Below the pieces are notes generated by a model. It saw only the letters and a list, made by a program, of their open reading frames with translations. It was not told the origin of the DNA and did no database searches. A stretch of DNA of 64,000 nt from Anaeramoeba flamelloides (Eukaryota > Metamonada > Anaeramoebidae): NCBI GenBank assembly GCA_027625915.1, contig JANTQA010000008.1, positions 3,861,001 to 3,925,000 on the forward strand. Direction: 5' to 3'. Below are positions 1 to 11,856 of the stretch, one piece after another. The translations under genes were made by a program, and so were the position numbers. Position 1 is the stretch's first letter. Every line of letters starts with the position of its first letter.

Positions 1-38
1 AGGATTTTAATTTTTTTTTGTTTAAAAAAAAAAATGAT

Positions 39-3000
39 TTATTTTTTGTTTTTTTTTTTTGAACTTTCTTTAGTTGGTAAAGATTTCTTTTCAAGGCTAT
101 TTTCCAATCTAAAGTTAAACATGGATTGTTCATTTAATTGATAATAATCAACCACGTCATGCAATTCATTTTCCACATTTTGATTTAATAATTTTGCATC
201 AATATCATCTGTGTATAAAAATTTGACCAAGATTGACAGAGTAGAATACCCTTTCCCAGAATAGTCTTTAACTTTTTTTGTGCGTTCTTTAACATTTAAA
301 AACATCCCCCGGAATAAATCACTTCGGGCTAAAAGTACCAATTTATGGACTTTTAGAGATTTCCCCTTTACAATAATGGAAAAATCCTTTGATTTATTGG
401 CTTTGAATAATCTTTTTAAATCATTTATTAAACCTGTCCTTCCCGAGAGTAAAGAATAATCTCCAATATTTAACTTTTGTGTAATTTCCTTAATGATTGT
501 AACATCCCCAACAATTCCCGAATATACCCATTCAAAGAAAACCTTTAATTGCTCTTGTGTAAATTTATTAAGAATTAGAGATATATCATTTATATTTTTT
601 TTCAGTCTATGCTCAAGCCATCTGGTATGCAATTTAAACCCCTTAATTTCAAAATCTGTAAATTCCTCTCTTTCGAACAAATTGAGGAAATCAGTAACGA
701 TAGTTGTATAGCTATGTAGGTATTTACAAAGATCAGGGTGTTTACTTTTTAATAATTCGAAATCCTTGGCATCTTTGCTATCCACTATTCTGAAATCTGC
801 ACCCACATCAATAAATAATAATAATTTTTCTTTTAGTCTGCTTTGTGGATATCTTATTAAATAGTTTAATGGTGTATTTCCATTTTTATCTTTAATATTT
901 GGTCCACTCCGAATTTGTTTTTTTAAATTGCTAAGTTTTGGATTAAAAGTAAGCACAAAATGGATTTTTTTTAAACCGCTAATATAATCTTTCGATGGTG
1001 TATGCCCATTATCAGATGATTTTTCAAACCAGTCATATGCCTTGCTATAATCCCTTTCTACCCCAGTCCCGTTCATATAATTAACGCCTAAATTATATTG
1101 CGCATGCTCAGATTCTGGTGAAGCTTGGAGATATAAATCAATTGCTTTTTGAATATCTTGTTTAATTCCAAACCCTTCTTCGTAGCAAATCGCTAAACTA
1201 TTTGTCGCGTCTAAAAATCCTATTATTTTGTTGTTTGTATATAGTTCAATAAAGTTTGGATTGTTGTTTAGTTGATCAGTTTAATTTTTTTATTTTTGTT
1301 TTTTTTTTGTATTGTTTATTGTTTATATAATAATTTAATAGAGAAGAAATAATTTCTTGAAAATATTTTGAAATAAATAAAATATGATAATAAAATTTCT
1401 AAATAATAAAATAGACAAAAATTTTAAAATAACCATAAAAATTGCAGTAAATGCCCTTTTGATGGAAAAAATTCTTTTTAATTTTTTTTTTTTTTATTAT
1501 TATTGATCATTATTTGGCAAAAATAATTTGAGGTTAAATAATAACTTAAAAAATGAAATTGTCTATTTTGAATATTACTTGAGAGCTGAAACTATTTACA
1601 TTTTTTTTTCATTAACGAATATTCTACTGTCTTTTTCTAATTAATATACAAAAAATGTTTAGTGAGATTTAAGAATTGGTAGTTTTTAACATTCGAAGAA
1701 AATACCAAAAGACCTTCACAAACTCACTAAAAAATATAATTAATGAAGAAATTTGGCTCTTGTTAATTGACTTTTCGGGATTACCATTGGGGAAAAAAAG
1801 TGAAACCAGAAATAAAGTTCAACACAATTTTTAATTGGAAACGTTAATAGAAACTGAAAACGAAAAGTAAGATCAATTAATAAAAGAAAAAAATAACTAA
1901 TGATTAAAGATAAAATGGGAGATTAAACACAAAAAAAGTTTTTATAAATACTGTCTTTTAGTCAGGTTTTTTTTTGATTGATCAATTATTAAAAATATGA
2001 TGAAAAATTTGAAGATTTTTAGAGATCTGCCAAAATAACTGATCTGATTGTGATATAAAAGGAGAACTAAATTGAATTTGTTGGTTTGATTGATAATAAT
2101 AAAATGGATTATTCTCTAAAGTTTATTTGTTTCTTCTTTTATTTAATTTTACTTTTCGTTTTCAGTTTCTATTAACGTTTCCAATTAAAAATTGTGTTGA
2201 ACTTTATTTCTGGTTTCACTTTTTTTCCCCAATGGTAAAATGAAATATTTTTTAAGGAGTTACACTCCAAATGAATTCACCAGATAGGTTACAAATATCA
2301 ACCTTTCATTTTGGCCAAGGTGTTTATGATCCCTTATCCACAAAGTAAAATAATTCTTTTTTTGAGCAAAAAAAGGTGTGTAATGGGAATTTTTTTCGTT
2401 TTTATTTTTTGTTCTATTGTAAATACCCACTTACCAACAAAGGAGTAATGAAGAGTGGTATTGGTTTCTGGGGAAATTATTGAATTTTACTCCATTATTA
2501 GTACCAAAGTACGTAAACTCTGTTTCAGTCAAAGGGGCCCAACGTTTTTTTCAAATATCAATTATTTTATATAATTGACCTTTGAAGAACAAATAAGAAA
2601 TAAAGAGAATAATACACATCAAAGAAATGTTGATACATGTCTGAAAGAAAACTAATTAATCAATAGCCTTTCTTAAAAATTGAAAAACTCAAATTCTTAG
2701 GGCCCTATTGAGAAAAACAACGATGTTCGTTTTGAACTTCTACTGGTATTTGAATAATAAATATGAAACATTTTTCACTTCATTTTCTACACTTTTCTTT
2801 TTAGAAATTAAGCCCTCAAACAAAGTTTGTTGGTATTTGTGGTCTCTATTTGAAAAAGGAAATAAAAATGAAGTGAAAATTTTTTGACATTTATTAAACA
2901 AATATCAAGATCAAAGATCGAATTGAATTGCAATAGAAATCAATAGATTTCTCAACAATCTTTACATGGTTTCAATGACCTTAGAATAACACATTTTTAC

Positions 3001-6000
3001 CAAGTGACTATTGATCTTGCAATAAAAAATTTTTTTGCAAATGAATTAGGTTTTTAAAAAAAACACAAAAAAAAAAAATAAAAATGATTAGAAATGTGAA
3101 AAAATGATTTTAATTTTGAAAATTTCCAAAATAAAATTTTTCTTCCAATATCTATGCAAACCCTTTAAACACGTGTATTATACCATTACAACTGGGCCCC
3201 TTTGACTGAAAAATAGTTTATAACTGATTTTGTAAAAATAATTTATAAATGCTTTCTTAGGTGTATTTTTTTAAAAGACTTGGTCAGGTTTTAAAGTAAT
3301 TTAGTTTAAAGAGAAATAAAAAAAAGCCCAATAATCTTCTTTTGAAAAGATAATTTCTTTAAATCTTTGAATAAAAGAATGTATTTACCTTTACCAAAAT
3401 ATAAAAGGATGGTTTTTGTAATCATGACAAGGAAAATGATTTTTCAAAAAAATCTCTAAATTTTGTATTTTTGAAATACACTCATATAATAAACATTATT
3501 ATACATAACAATTTTCAAAAAGGTTTACAACTTTAATAGACATTAATAGGAATTGAAAAAAAAAATGAAATTTTTCAGTAATATTTTTTTCATTTTTAAT
3601 TGTAAAATTTTTGAATTTTTTAATTGACTTAGTAGAGAGATAATTTTCAATTATTTTTTTAATAGTCTAAAAAGAAACATATTTTTCAATTTTAAAATAT
3701 AACAAAATATTTCTTTTAAAAGATATCGATAAATTAAATTTAAAAATTGATTTTTTTTTCTGTTTTTGGAATATTTTTTATCATTTTATTTTTTTCCAGG
3801 TTTGGGTTTTTATATATATTCCTGATTGTTTTCTGCAAATTGTTTTAACATTTATTCTTTTTTCAATCTTAATGTTCAATCAAAAGTTCGTTCATTGTAA
3901 CTTTTTTCAATAAAAAAATACCCCAAAAATAGGTGTTTTTTTCAAAAGTCGGTATTTTTGAAAAGGGAAGTATTCGGATTTTCATGAGTTTAATAGCTAT
4001 CTTTTTTTTATTACATAAAATTATCATAACTTTGAAAAAAATAATTAATAAAAAAAATATAGCTGAAATCCAATGTGTAGTTTTGGCTAACTGTAATTTT
4101 TGGTGTTAAAATTTTCCTTGTAGTGATGTATCTTAAGAATTCATTTGGAACATATACCCTTAAATTGAAACTTCGAAGTATCTTATTCAGAAATTAAAAT
4201 CAAAATACTCAGTGCCGCTTTTTAGGAATAAAATTTCTACGAAATTTAAGGCACAAAAAATTTCCAAATTTGTGGCACTCCCCAGTGTAGAAAAATTAAA
4301 ATGACACCATTTAAACATTTTTTTTTCGTTTTTCCACTAACTTTTGTTTTTGTATTTATTGATTTCAACAAACAAGTAAAATTCCAAGCTAAAACATAAA
4401 AAGAATTTAACCGAAGGATGTAATTGTTGGGTGGTTTTTGGGGAGTGTGAAAATAGAAATGAATTTTCAAGTAATTTAGAGTTGGAAGATTTTTTGCTTG
4501 ACAAGAGAAAAAAAAAATGTTGAACACGAAACAAGAAAAAAGAAAGCCAAAAAAGCAACAAAAAATAATAAATAAGAAAACAAGAATAATAATTTGAATA
4601 AAAAGAAAAATGTGAAAGTTTTCATTAAATAAATACTTAATTCATTTTAAAGAATAAATTAATAATGGGCAATATTCTTTTTTTATTTTATTCTTGTCTG
4701 TTTTTCTTTTTCGAAAAAGTTTCTATTTGATATAACTTTTGTCAACTTTTTGAAACTCTAGTCCAATAAAATATGCATACGAATAATTTTAATCACATCC
4801 TGATTTTATTTTTCCACTCTCTTAATTTAGCTATGGAAAAATGTCGAATGAATTTGAAAATACTTTATTTGACAAAAAATGTTTTTAACAGAAGGGGGCT
4901 ACTGCCACCTTTATACCTTTTCTAGAACTTTAAGCACATAAATACGTATTCCAGAAACACAAACTGTATGAAAAAGAATTACCACGAAATGCCCATGAAG
5001 ACTCTAATCACTTACCGTGGATTTGCTCCATGCTCAAAGGGAGTCTTGCTACCAAAAGGGGTATTGTGAAATTGAACTTATTTTGATTGACACAATTCAA
5101 ATAACAAACAAAATATTTTGAGAAGATTCTCATAAGGCAAAAAATTTAATATAAAAAAAAAAGTGTAAAGGATTCCAGATTCTCCAAAAATTCAATTTAA
5201 GGGACAAGTCTCTATTATTTTTTTTTTTGACCAATTTCTAAATAAGGATTCCTTATCTAGAAATGTGTTTAATATTTAAAATAAACAGGAGTTTTCAAAT
5301 AAAAGTAATTGGCAGAAAATTTTCTCAATCTCTATTAAATTTAGGTAAAACAATTTAATAGAGATTCGTCCCTTAAATAAAAAAAATTACTTGTTTCTTT
5401 TTTTCAATTTTCAAATTGTTAAATTACTTCAATTTAAAACAAATTGTTTTCTTTAAGAACATAATCAATTTATTTCGATTTAATCTAATTTGTGGTTATA
5501 TTGTAACCCTCTATATTTGACAATGTAAGGATTTTGTAACATTCTTGAGAAAAAAATTAACTCGTTTGAAAAATGTAAAAAAATGAAAAAAAAATCCTCA
5601 AGATCTCTAAAAATTTCCAAAGAGTGACACTTCAAATCTAAAACAGTTTTTTTCAAAATTATAATTCACAATGATTTAAATTGGTAATTGAGTATTTCTC
5701 TCTTTGTTTATTTTTTCTAAAAATGGCATTGTTTTTTCATTGTTGATTTTTAGATCGATCGTGCATCACAGGTTGGTTGGTTTTTACTGTAATTAGGTTC
5801 TCATAAAAATTACAAAAAGTTTTTGTTAAAAATTGAAAAAATTGTTTTTCACCATTGTGAATCTACGCTTAATTTGGAATTTTGTTGTACTTTAACTTGA
5901 GTTCAAATTTAGTGCATTAAAAGTGATACTGTTTGTACGGTAGTATGTGTTTTACGAAAAGTTAGTGATTTTGATCTTCTTAAAGTGGTTTTCCAAAGAA

Positions 6001-7135
6001 GGGTAATAAATAGTTTTTTTTTCACAAAATTTGCTTAACTTCTTTTCAAAAAAAACAAAAAAATTTTTTGAAAAAATATTCGAAAATAAAACAAAATAAA
6101 AAAAAACAAATTAAAATAGATCAATTTACCATTAAAGTGTGCTTTTAAATACCAACGGAAAGCAGTTTCTTGATTTTTTACGACAAAAACCCCATACTTA
6201 TAAGAATAGCCAACATTATATTGAGCCTGAGAATTTTCACCAATCCCTGCCAACTGGTAATATTTCAAGGACTTTTGATGGTTAGCCTCAACACCAAATC
6301 CTTGCTCATAGGAATAGCCAAGACTGTTTACTCCAGCTGTGTTGCCCTTTTTTGCAGAGGAACGGAACAAACGAAGAGACCTGTGAAAGTCTTTCTTTGT
6401 TCCGATCCCGTTTTGGTAGGAGAAACCCAAGGAATTTTCGCAACGTGAGTCGCCCGAAAAGGCCGCCTTTGTGAGCCACTGGAATGATTTTGTATGGTTC
6501 TTTTCCACCCCTGTTCCCTTATAATACTTGACACCGACCAGCCTACATGCTGTGGAGTTGCCAGCAAGTGCGGCCTTCCTTGTGATTTTGAAACTCAGTT
6601 TTTCATTTTTCTTCACGCCGTTGCCCTCGGCATACAAAACTCCCAACAGCAGCTGATATTTTGGATCACTCTCCGCCTTTTCATGGATCAACCCTAATGC
6701 TAACTTGACGTGCTTTGGCTGTGGCGTCTTGTTCAGGCACGTCTTAATTTCGTGTTCCGCTCTGCTGTTCCCGATTTCGGATGCCTTTAAAAAGATGAAA
6801 AGAGCCTTGATCACGTTCCTTTGGCAGGGCCCCTCGCCGTTTAGCCTCATAGCACCAATCCTTGTCATCGCCTTTGAATTGCCCCGTCTTGCAGATCGTT
6901 TGAAAAACCGTAAAGCATTTTTGAGATCCTGCTTGATCAAGACACCCCGGTAATAGTATTCGCCAACGTAGTATAGCCCCTCGGGGTCTTGCTTTTTGGC
7001 TGCCTGCTTAAACAGACTCAGCGCCTCACTGTTATTCTTTTTCATTCCAATCCCTTCATATAAAAAAAAGCCATACCTAGACATGCTTTTTGGATTGCCT
7101 TCAGATGCTTTCGAACGAAGAATATTCAGATCCAT
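39..7135 (-). CDS. Sel1-repeat / ankyrin-like / tandem BTB protein, two exons
   Basis: Exons on the minus strand: 7135-6130 and 1219-39, total about 728 aa. Exon 1 starts at an ATG (MDLNILRSK). It ends AATG|GTAAATTG, and exon 2 begins TAATAG|GA, both phase 1, so the join restores Gly. Eleven Sel1-like repeats are visible (about residues 10-405), nine in exon 1 and two in exon 2. Across the proposed junction the spacing LGYSY..VGYSY..LAICY stays exactly 36 residues, which is the main support for joining two otherwise separate open frames. An ankyrin-like motif follows (KDKNGNTPLNYL, about 445), then two BTB/POZ-like segments (about 522-590 and 614-700; the second has DFSIIVKGKSLKVHKLVLLA). The tail is Lys-rich. 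Sel1 and BTB proteins usually act as scaffolds or Cullin-3 adaptors; no substrate is implied here. Alternative: 39-1280 is a separate 5'-truncated paralogue, because its frame stays open to 1280, though without an ATG. Confidence 0.7.
1781..2238. mobile_element. Foldback/MITE family with GTGAAACC arms, copy 1
   Basis: The first ~100 bp (from TTACCATTGGGG) and the last ~100 bp (ending CCCCAATGGTAA) are near-perfect inverted copies. They include the segment GTGAAACCAGAAATAAAGTT and its complement. There is no coding capacity between the arms. Related copies lie at 24267-24712, 29603-30023 and 61597-62177. This is the least diverged copy, so probably the youngest. Confidence 0.75.
2511..3226. 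mobile_element. Inverted-repeat element with TAAACTC ends (host of a nested element)
   Basis: The left end reads TAAACTCTGTTTCAGTCAAA followed by GGGGCCC. The right end is the inverted counterpart (GGGCCCCTTTGACTGAAAAA, then TAGTTTATA). These ends match the elements at 47688-48257 and 54128-54725, but the interior differs. A 168 bp near-palindrome (2741-2908) of another family sits inside. Confidence 0.6.
2741..2908. mobile_element. Short palindromic element, ACTGGTATTTG family, copy 1
   Basis: The left arm begins TACTGGTATTTGAATAATAA and runs into a TTTTTCACTTCATTTT block. The right arm carries AATGAAGTGAAAATTTT and ends in a matching inverted AAATATC. Related copies are at 20781-21055, 35771-35943 and 62584-62833. 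No coding content. Confidence 0.55.
5197..5376. mobile_element. 180 bp TTAA-flanked MITE, copy 1
   Basis: Begins TTAAGGGAC and ends GTCCCTTAA. The terminal inverted repeats read inward to ..TCTCTATT / AATAGAGA... The interior is AT-rich with no open frame. It matches copies at 9913-10090, 21172-21355 and 32656-32835 along its length. TTAA at both outer ends is consistent with a 4-bp target duplication of the piggyBac type, but the terminal GGG is not the usual CCC of that superfamily. Confidence 0.75.
5377..5640. repeat. Dispersed repeat next to TTAA-MITE (pair of 32395-32655)
   Basis: The sequence right of the MITE (for example TTAAAACAAATTGTTTTCTT, then TTTAATCTAATTTGTGGTTA) is matched, inverted, by 32395-32655. 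That stretch also abuts a copy of the same MITE. The two junctions are equivalent, so MITE and flank were probably duplicated together. Confidence 0.55.
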
Positions 7136-8489
7136 TGTATTTTGGTTTTTGATTGATCAATATTAGAAGAAAGAAAAAGTTTCTAAATTTGTATTTTGTT
7201 TTTTCTTTTTGAGTTAGAAATTCGTTTTGATTTTTGTTTTTTGAGTTGTTTTTCAAGAAACCAAGTGTGGAAAAAATTGTTTGGTACAACAATTAATACT
7301 GTCTTTTTTTTTTTAAATTTGTAAAAGATATCTCGTAAAAAAGTTTTTTTGAGTAAATAGTATCCAGAAACTAATTTAAAAAATGGAATTGTATTTCTCG
7401 AATTAATAGATTTCAATTTTCAAAAGAACACACAAAGAACACAGTCGTAACATACTTACTTTTTTGGACTTGCCTTTATTCCTAAACAATTAATAAAAAT
7501 TGTAAAATTTGTGTTTCAAAGGGTTGTTTTAAAATTCTTAAAGTGCTAATAGTTGGTATTTTGAAAAATGCAATGTTGATCGAAAGAATTCTTTGTAATT
7601 TACTTTTCTAATTATGTGGTTAATAATTCCAACTTGTCTGAAAGTTTTTGTGGGTGGAATTAAGGCTATTCTTAGTTGTTTTTAAACCACACAATACTCA
7701 TAAGGGAATCATGGACATATATTAGAATTTGGTAAATTGCTTCAGATTTATGTTTTATTTTTCCAGTTTATTGGATTTGAAAAATTTATTTTTTTTTGCA
7801 AAAAGTACACAAATTACACAAAAGAGTAGTCCCAATGTGACTTCGGCTGAAACAATTTTCTGACAAACCAAACATTTTTAACTTGGAAAACAATTTTATG
7901 TCTTTAATTGTTTTCTTTCACTTTTAAAAAAATTAAGGAAAGGATCCCCAACCAAAAACAAAAAAACATTTTTTGATTAAATGGATTTGCGAATAGAAAG
8001 GGAAAACTTGAATACTAAAGTAAGTTGTTTTTGGGTTTAAATCATATTTGAATTGAATAGCTCAAATGTTTCGAAAAAAACGATTTGTAAAATATTGCTA
8101 TTTGTTTATCTCTTTAATTTGAAAAGATACTAGGTATTTGTAAAAAAATTTAAGAATTTTAGTATAAAAATCTTGTATTTCACAACAAATTTCTCTGTTT
8201 GGTTACCGATATGAAGACTTCAGAGTTGCAAAATATCTTTCTTAAAATAGTCTGGAAATGTAGAATAGTTGGTGAATAATTCTTTTTCTTTGAAAAATAA
8301 ATAATTAAGGGATCAGTGCTCTATGACAACAAAGAAAAAATTTTAAAATATGCTATATGTGGCATTATCTACTTACAAATTTTGAATATTCCAAATGTCA
8401 AAATATTCTGATTGGCAAAGAAAGCTCAGAAAAAATATTTTTTTTGTTCGATCAATTTTTTTTTTCCATTTTTTCGAAAAAGAAAACTA
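7136..8489. other. Intergenic, 5' side of the Sel1-BTB gene
   Basis: AT-rich sequence with T and A runs and no open frame that looks coding. It should hold the promoter and 5' UTR of the Sel1-BTB gene (ATG at 7135), but no motif could be singled out. The bases just upstream of the ATG are A/T-rich. Confidence 0.4.
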
Positions 8490-9059
8490 TTAAGGTTTTA
8501 AAATCCCTGAAATTTGAACAAAAATTATCTTGTGTAGGGTGTAGTGAGTTGTTGATTTGGTTCTTTGCTGATCGATCTTGTATTTGGTATGAGTTTTAAA
8601 AGTGGTTCAAAAAAGCAAATTTTGACAATTTATTTTTTTTATTTCCCAAATCTAAATTAAAGAGTGTAAGAATAATATATCGGAACTTAAGTTATAAAAA
8701 AATGTGGTTTGTAGGTTTTTGATTGAAATTTTTAATTAAGTTTGGTTTTATTGGGAGATTTTAAAAAATTTTATTTTTTTATTTAGTTAATTGACAAAAA
8801 AGTCAATTAAGATTCTTTTCTAGAGCCCAAAATTCAACATTTATTCTTGAACACCTATCAATCTTTTAATCTTTTAGTCTTAGACTCATAAATGCAGATT
8901 TCGGAAATAAAAAAAGTTAAATTGCCAAAATTTGCTTTTTTGAACTACTATTAAAATCCAGACCAAGTACAAGATCGATCAGCTAAGAACCAAATCAATA
9001 ACTCACTACACCCTACACAAGATAATCTTTGTTCAAATTTCAGGGATTTTAATCCTTAA
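8490..9059. mobile_element. 570 bp element with ~95 bp inverted ends and TTAA termini
   Basis: The left end TTAAGGTTTTAAAATCCCTG is mirrored by the right end, which closes CAGGGATTTTAATCCTTAA. The inverted arms run to about 8590 and from about 8960 and share the block TTATCTTGTGTAGGGTGTAG. TTAA lies at both edges. An 80-residue open frame over the left arm has no coding character. It sits directly against the left arm of the large palindrome. Confidence 0.65.
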
Positions 9060-10785
9060 GGGAGTAGTTATTTTTGAAAATAAAAGGAAATCTCGTCAAG
9101 ATCCTGTAATTCTTTTTTTTGTAATTTTTGTTTCGACCTATGAAATGGATGAGTTAACCTCATTTAAACAATTTATTGATTTGAGTCTCTTTTTTGAAAT
9201 TCAATATTTGCATGTTTCCAATATAAAACAAAAAAAAGAAACCAATTATTTTGTTCAAGAATTTAGTTAATTCTTGAAAATGGGAAAAAATTTTTTTTGG
9301 CTTTATGTTGGAAAGTATCGATTTCCAAAGTAAATTTTTTATTTGGTTTGGATTTTTAATGATTAATATTTCCATTCAAAATTTAGCAAATAAAACTAAT
9401 TGTGATAGTGGGTTTTCAATAAATAAATATTTTGTAGAAGGGTAACTTTAGTTTATCAATTAAATTGAGATCTATTAAACAGAAAAAAAAAATTTTTATT
9501 CTTTTATGTTTTAAAAAAGCTGTATTTTAATTTATAAAAAATGAAAAAAAATGAAAAATAAATTTCAATTTTGAAATAATTTTTTTAACAAAGTGTTTGG
9601 TCTTTATTCACAAGAATTGTTATAACAATTCAAATCATTTTTGACAGAAAAAAAATGATTTTCAATTTTGAGGATAAAATTAACCAATTCCCAAATATTT
9701 TCAGGAAAATTTTATTTTGAAAAATCAAATTTCATCTTGAAAGAAAAACAAAATTTAGTGGTAATTTTTTTAAATGACTTTCAAACTTTAATTATTATAA
9801 CTATTCTTCTGAAAAAAATACAATTATTTTTCAACAGGTTACAGAAAGATTTTTATAATTATAAATGTTTAAAAGCCATTTAAAAATTTTACAAAGAAAT
9901 TGTGTTTGTGTTTTAAGGGACTAATCCGTAGTAAATTTTTTAACCTAAATTTCATAGAGATTGAGAAAATTTTTTAGCAATTACTTAGATTAGAAAAACC
10001 ATGTTAATTATCAATATTAAACATATTTCTAGATAATAAATTTTTATTTAAATATTGGACAAAGAAACAATAATAGAGATTAGTCGATTGAGAAGAAATT
10101 CGATTTTTCAAAATAAAATTTTCTTGAAGATATTTGTGAATTAAGTAATTTTATCTCAATATTCAAATCTTTTATTTCTGAAAAAAAAAAAATGATTTGA
10201 ATTGTTATAAGGATTCCTGAAAATAAAGACCAATCAATTTTTTGATATAATTTTTTACAAAATTGAAAAATTTTTCATAATTTTTTTTCATTTTTTAACA
10301 ATCTTTTAAAAATCTGAAAACAGCTTTTTTAAAACATTATAGAAGAAAAAAAAATTTTTTTTTAATAGATCTCAATTTAATTTGGAAAATGTTGTTAGGT
10401 TTCTATCAAATATTCATTTATTTCACCACCAATGCGACAATTAGTTTTATTTGCTAAAATTTGAATTGAAATATTAATAATGAAAACGAATAACCAAATA
10501 AAAAATTTACTTTCAAAATCAAGACTTTCCAACATAAAACAAAAAATTTTTTTCCTATTTTCAAGAATTAACTTAATTCTTAATAAAGATAATTGGTTGC
10601 TTTTTTTTATTTTATATTGGAAACATACAAAATTTTGAATTTCAAAAAAGAGACTTAAATCAACAAATTGTTTAAATGGGGTTAACTCATCGAATTCATA
10701 GGTCGAAAAAAAAATTACAAAAAAAAAAAAAATTCAAGATCTTAACAATATTTCATTTTATTTTTAAATCATACTAATTCCCTGA
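9059..10785. repeat. 1.7 kb near-palindrome (two ~690 bp inverted arms)
   Basis: The left arm (about 9059-9745) and right arm (about 10090-10785) are inverted copies. Examples are TCATTTAAACAATTTATTGA at 9160 against its near-complement around 10660, and ATTGTTATAACAATTCAAAT at 9617 against its counterpart near 10200. The centre (9746-10089) contains a TTAA-flanked MITE. A partial third copy is at about 51860-52075. No protein is encoded. It behaves like a foldback element or an inverted duplication. Confidence 0.7.
9913..10090. mobile_element. 180 bp TTAA-flanked MITE, copy 2
   Basis: Begins TTAAGGGACTAATC. The right end (AATAGAGATTAGTCGATTGA) has lost the perfect terminal match, so this is the most worn copy. 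The orientation is inverted relative to 5197-5376. It lies at the centre of the 1.7 kb palindrome. Confidence 0.6.
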
Positions 10786-11353
10786 ACAAGATATTCTTTT
10801 GAAAAATTATTTCTTAAATCTTGGGAATATATTGATATACAATTAGCTTCATCTAAAGAAATAAAAAAAAACTAATTAGTTTTGAGTTTTTATGTTTATG
10901 ACTATTGTGTTAATCTTTTGAATTGAAAATTTATAAAAATAGTTACCTTTTGAAGATCTAAATACTAATTATTAAATATTGGAATACTATTACTTTGAGT
11001 TTTCATTTTTAAGTTTGTCAAAGGACTTTAAAAAAAAAGTTCAAAAATAATAATTTTTAATAGTGATAATTAGTAAAAAAAATCCATTGATTTATTGTAC
11101 AAGAAGATTTATAATAATTTTTTTGATAAATTTATAGAGTCATATGAACTATGTAGCACTATTATCATTTACACCAAAGTATAAAATACTTGGATTATAA
11201 ACGAATATATTGTAAGAATAATCCCTTAAGAGACTTGAAAACTTATAATAATTTTCTCATAATTTAATATCAAATTTTAAAAAAAAATTACCATGACCTT
11301 GAGATTTCAAAAAGCAAAAAATCTGAATATTATAAAACACAAAAATTTCTTTT

Positions 11354-11592
11354 AAAGCCCAAGTACCAGTATAAAGGCAAAAAAAGAGACTTTTTTTGAT
11401 TTTTTTTGAAAATAAACCTTTTTTGAATATATTTAAGTTATAGTTTTAAACCATATATTTGGCTAGGATTGAAAAGTAACCATTTTTATATTTCATGCAA
11501 CCTTTTTTTAGGGAGTTTTTGAACAAAGTGGATATACAAAAAAATTACAAAAAAATGGACATTTTTTGCTTTTATACTGGTACTGGGACTTT
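11354..11592. mobile_element. 239 bp inverted-repeat element (single copy in window)
   Basis: The left end AAAGCCCAAGTACCAGTATA and the right end (TATACTGGTACTGGGACTTT) are inverted copies over about 35 bp, continuing into GGCAAAAAA / TTTTTTGC. Non-coding, MITE-like. Confidence 0.55.
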
Positions 11593-11820
11593 AATGTTAT
11601 TTTCCAAAACAAATAGTCGTTTTTAAAAATTTGATCTATTTTTCTATTTTTTTAAATATCTTTAATTCAACCTAAATTCAAATTATTTCAAAAAATTTAT
11701 TTTTTATTGAAGTAGAAATAAATATTATTGCTAATGAAAGAAGAGTACTAAAACATTCTTTTAAAAACAAAACCACTATATTTCAAAAAAACTCGGTACT
11801 ATAAAACCTATATTTAATTT

Positions 11821-11825
<5 letters not shown>

Positions 11826-11851
<26 letters not shown>
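11826..11851. repeat. (AT)n microsatellite
   Basis: An uninterrupted run of alternating A and T of about 26 bases. Likely length-variable. Confidence 0.8.

Positions 11852-11856
<5 letters not shown>

Larger units (their letters stand above)
1220..6129 (-). other. 4.9 kb intron filled with repeats
   Basis: Inferred intron of the Sel1-BTB gene, with donor GTAAATTG at 6129 and acceptor AG at 1221-1220. Other introns in this window are about 100-220 bp apart from one of 442 bp and one of 2.3 kb. It holds a foldback element (1781-2238), an element with TAAACTC ends (2511-3226) that itself contains a shorter palindromic element (2741-2908), and the TTAA-flanked 180 bp element (5197-5376). The rest is AT-rich sequence with homopolymer runs. 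A patch at 4890-5075 is richer in G+C and open in more than one frame. Confidence 0.6.
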
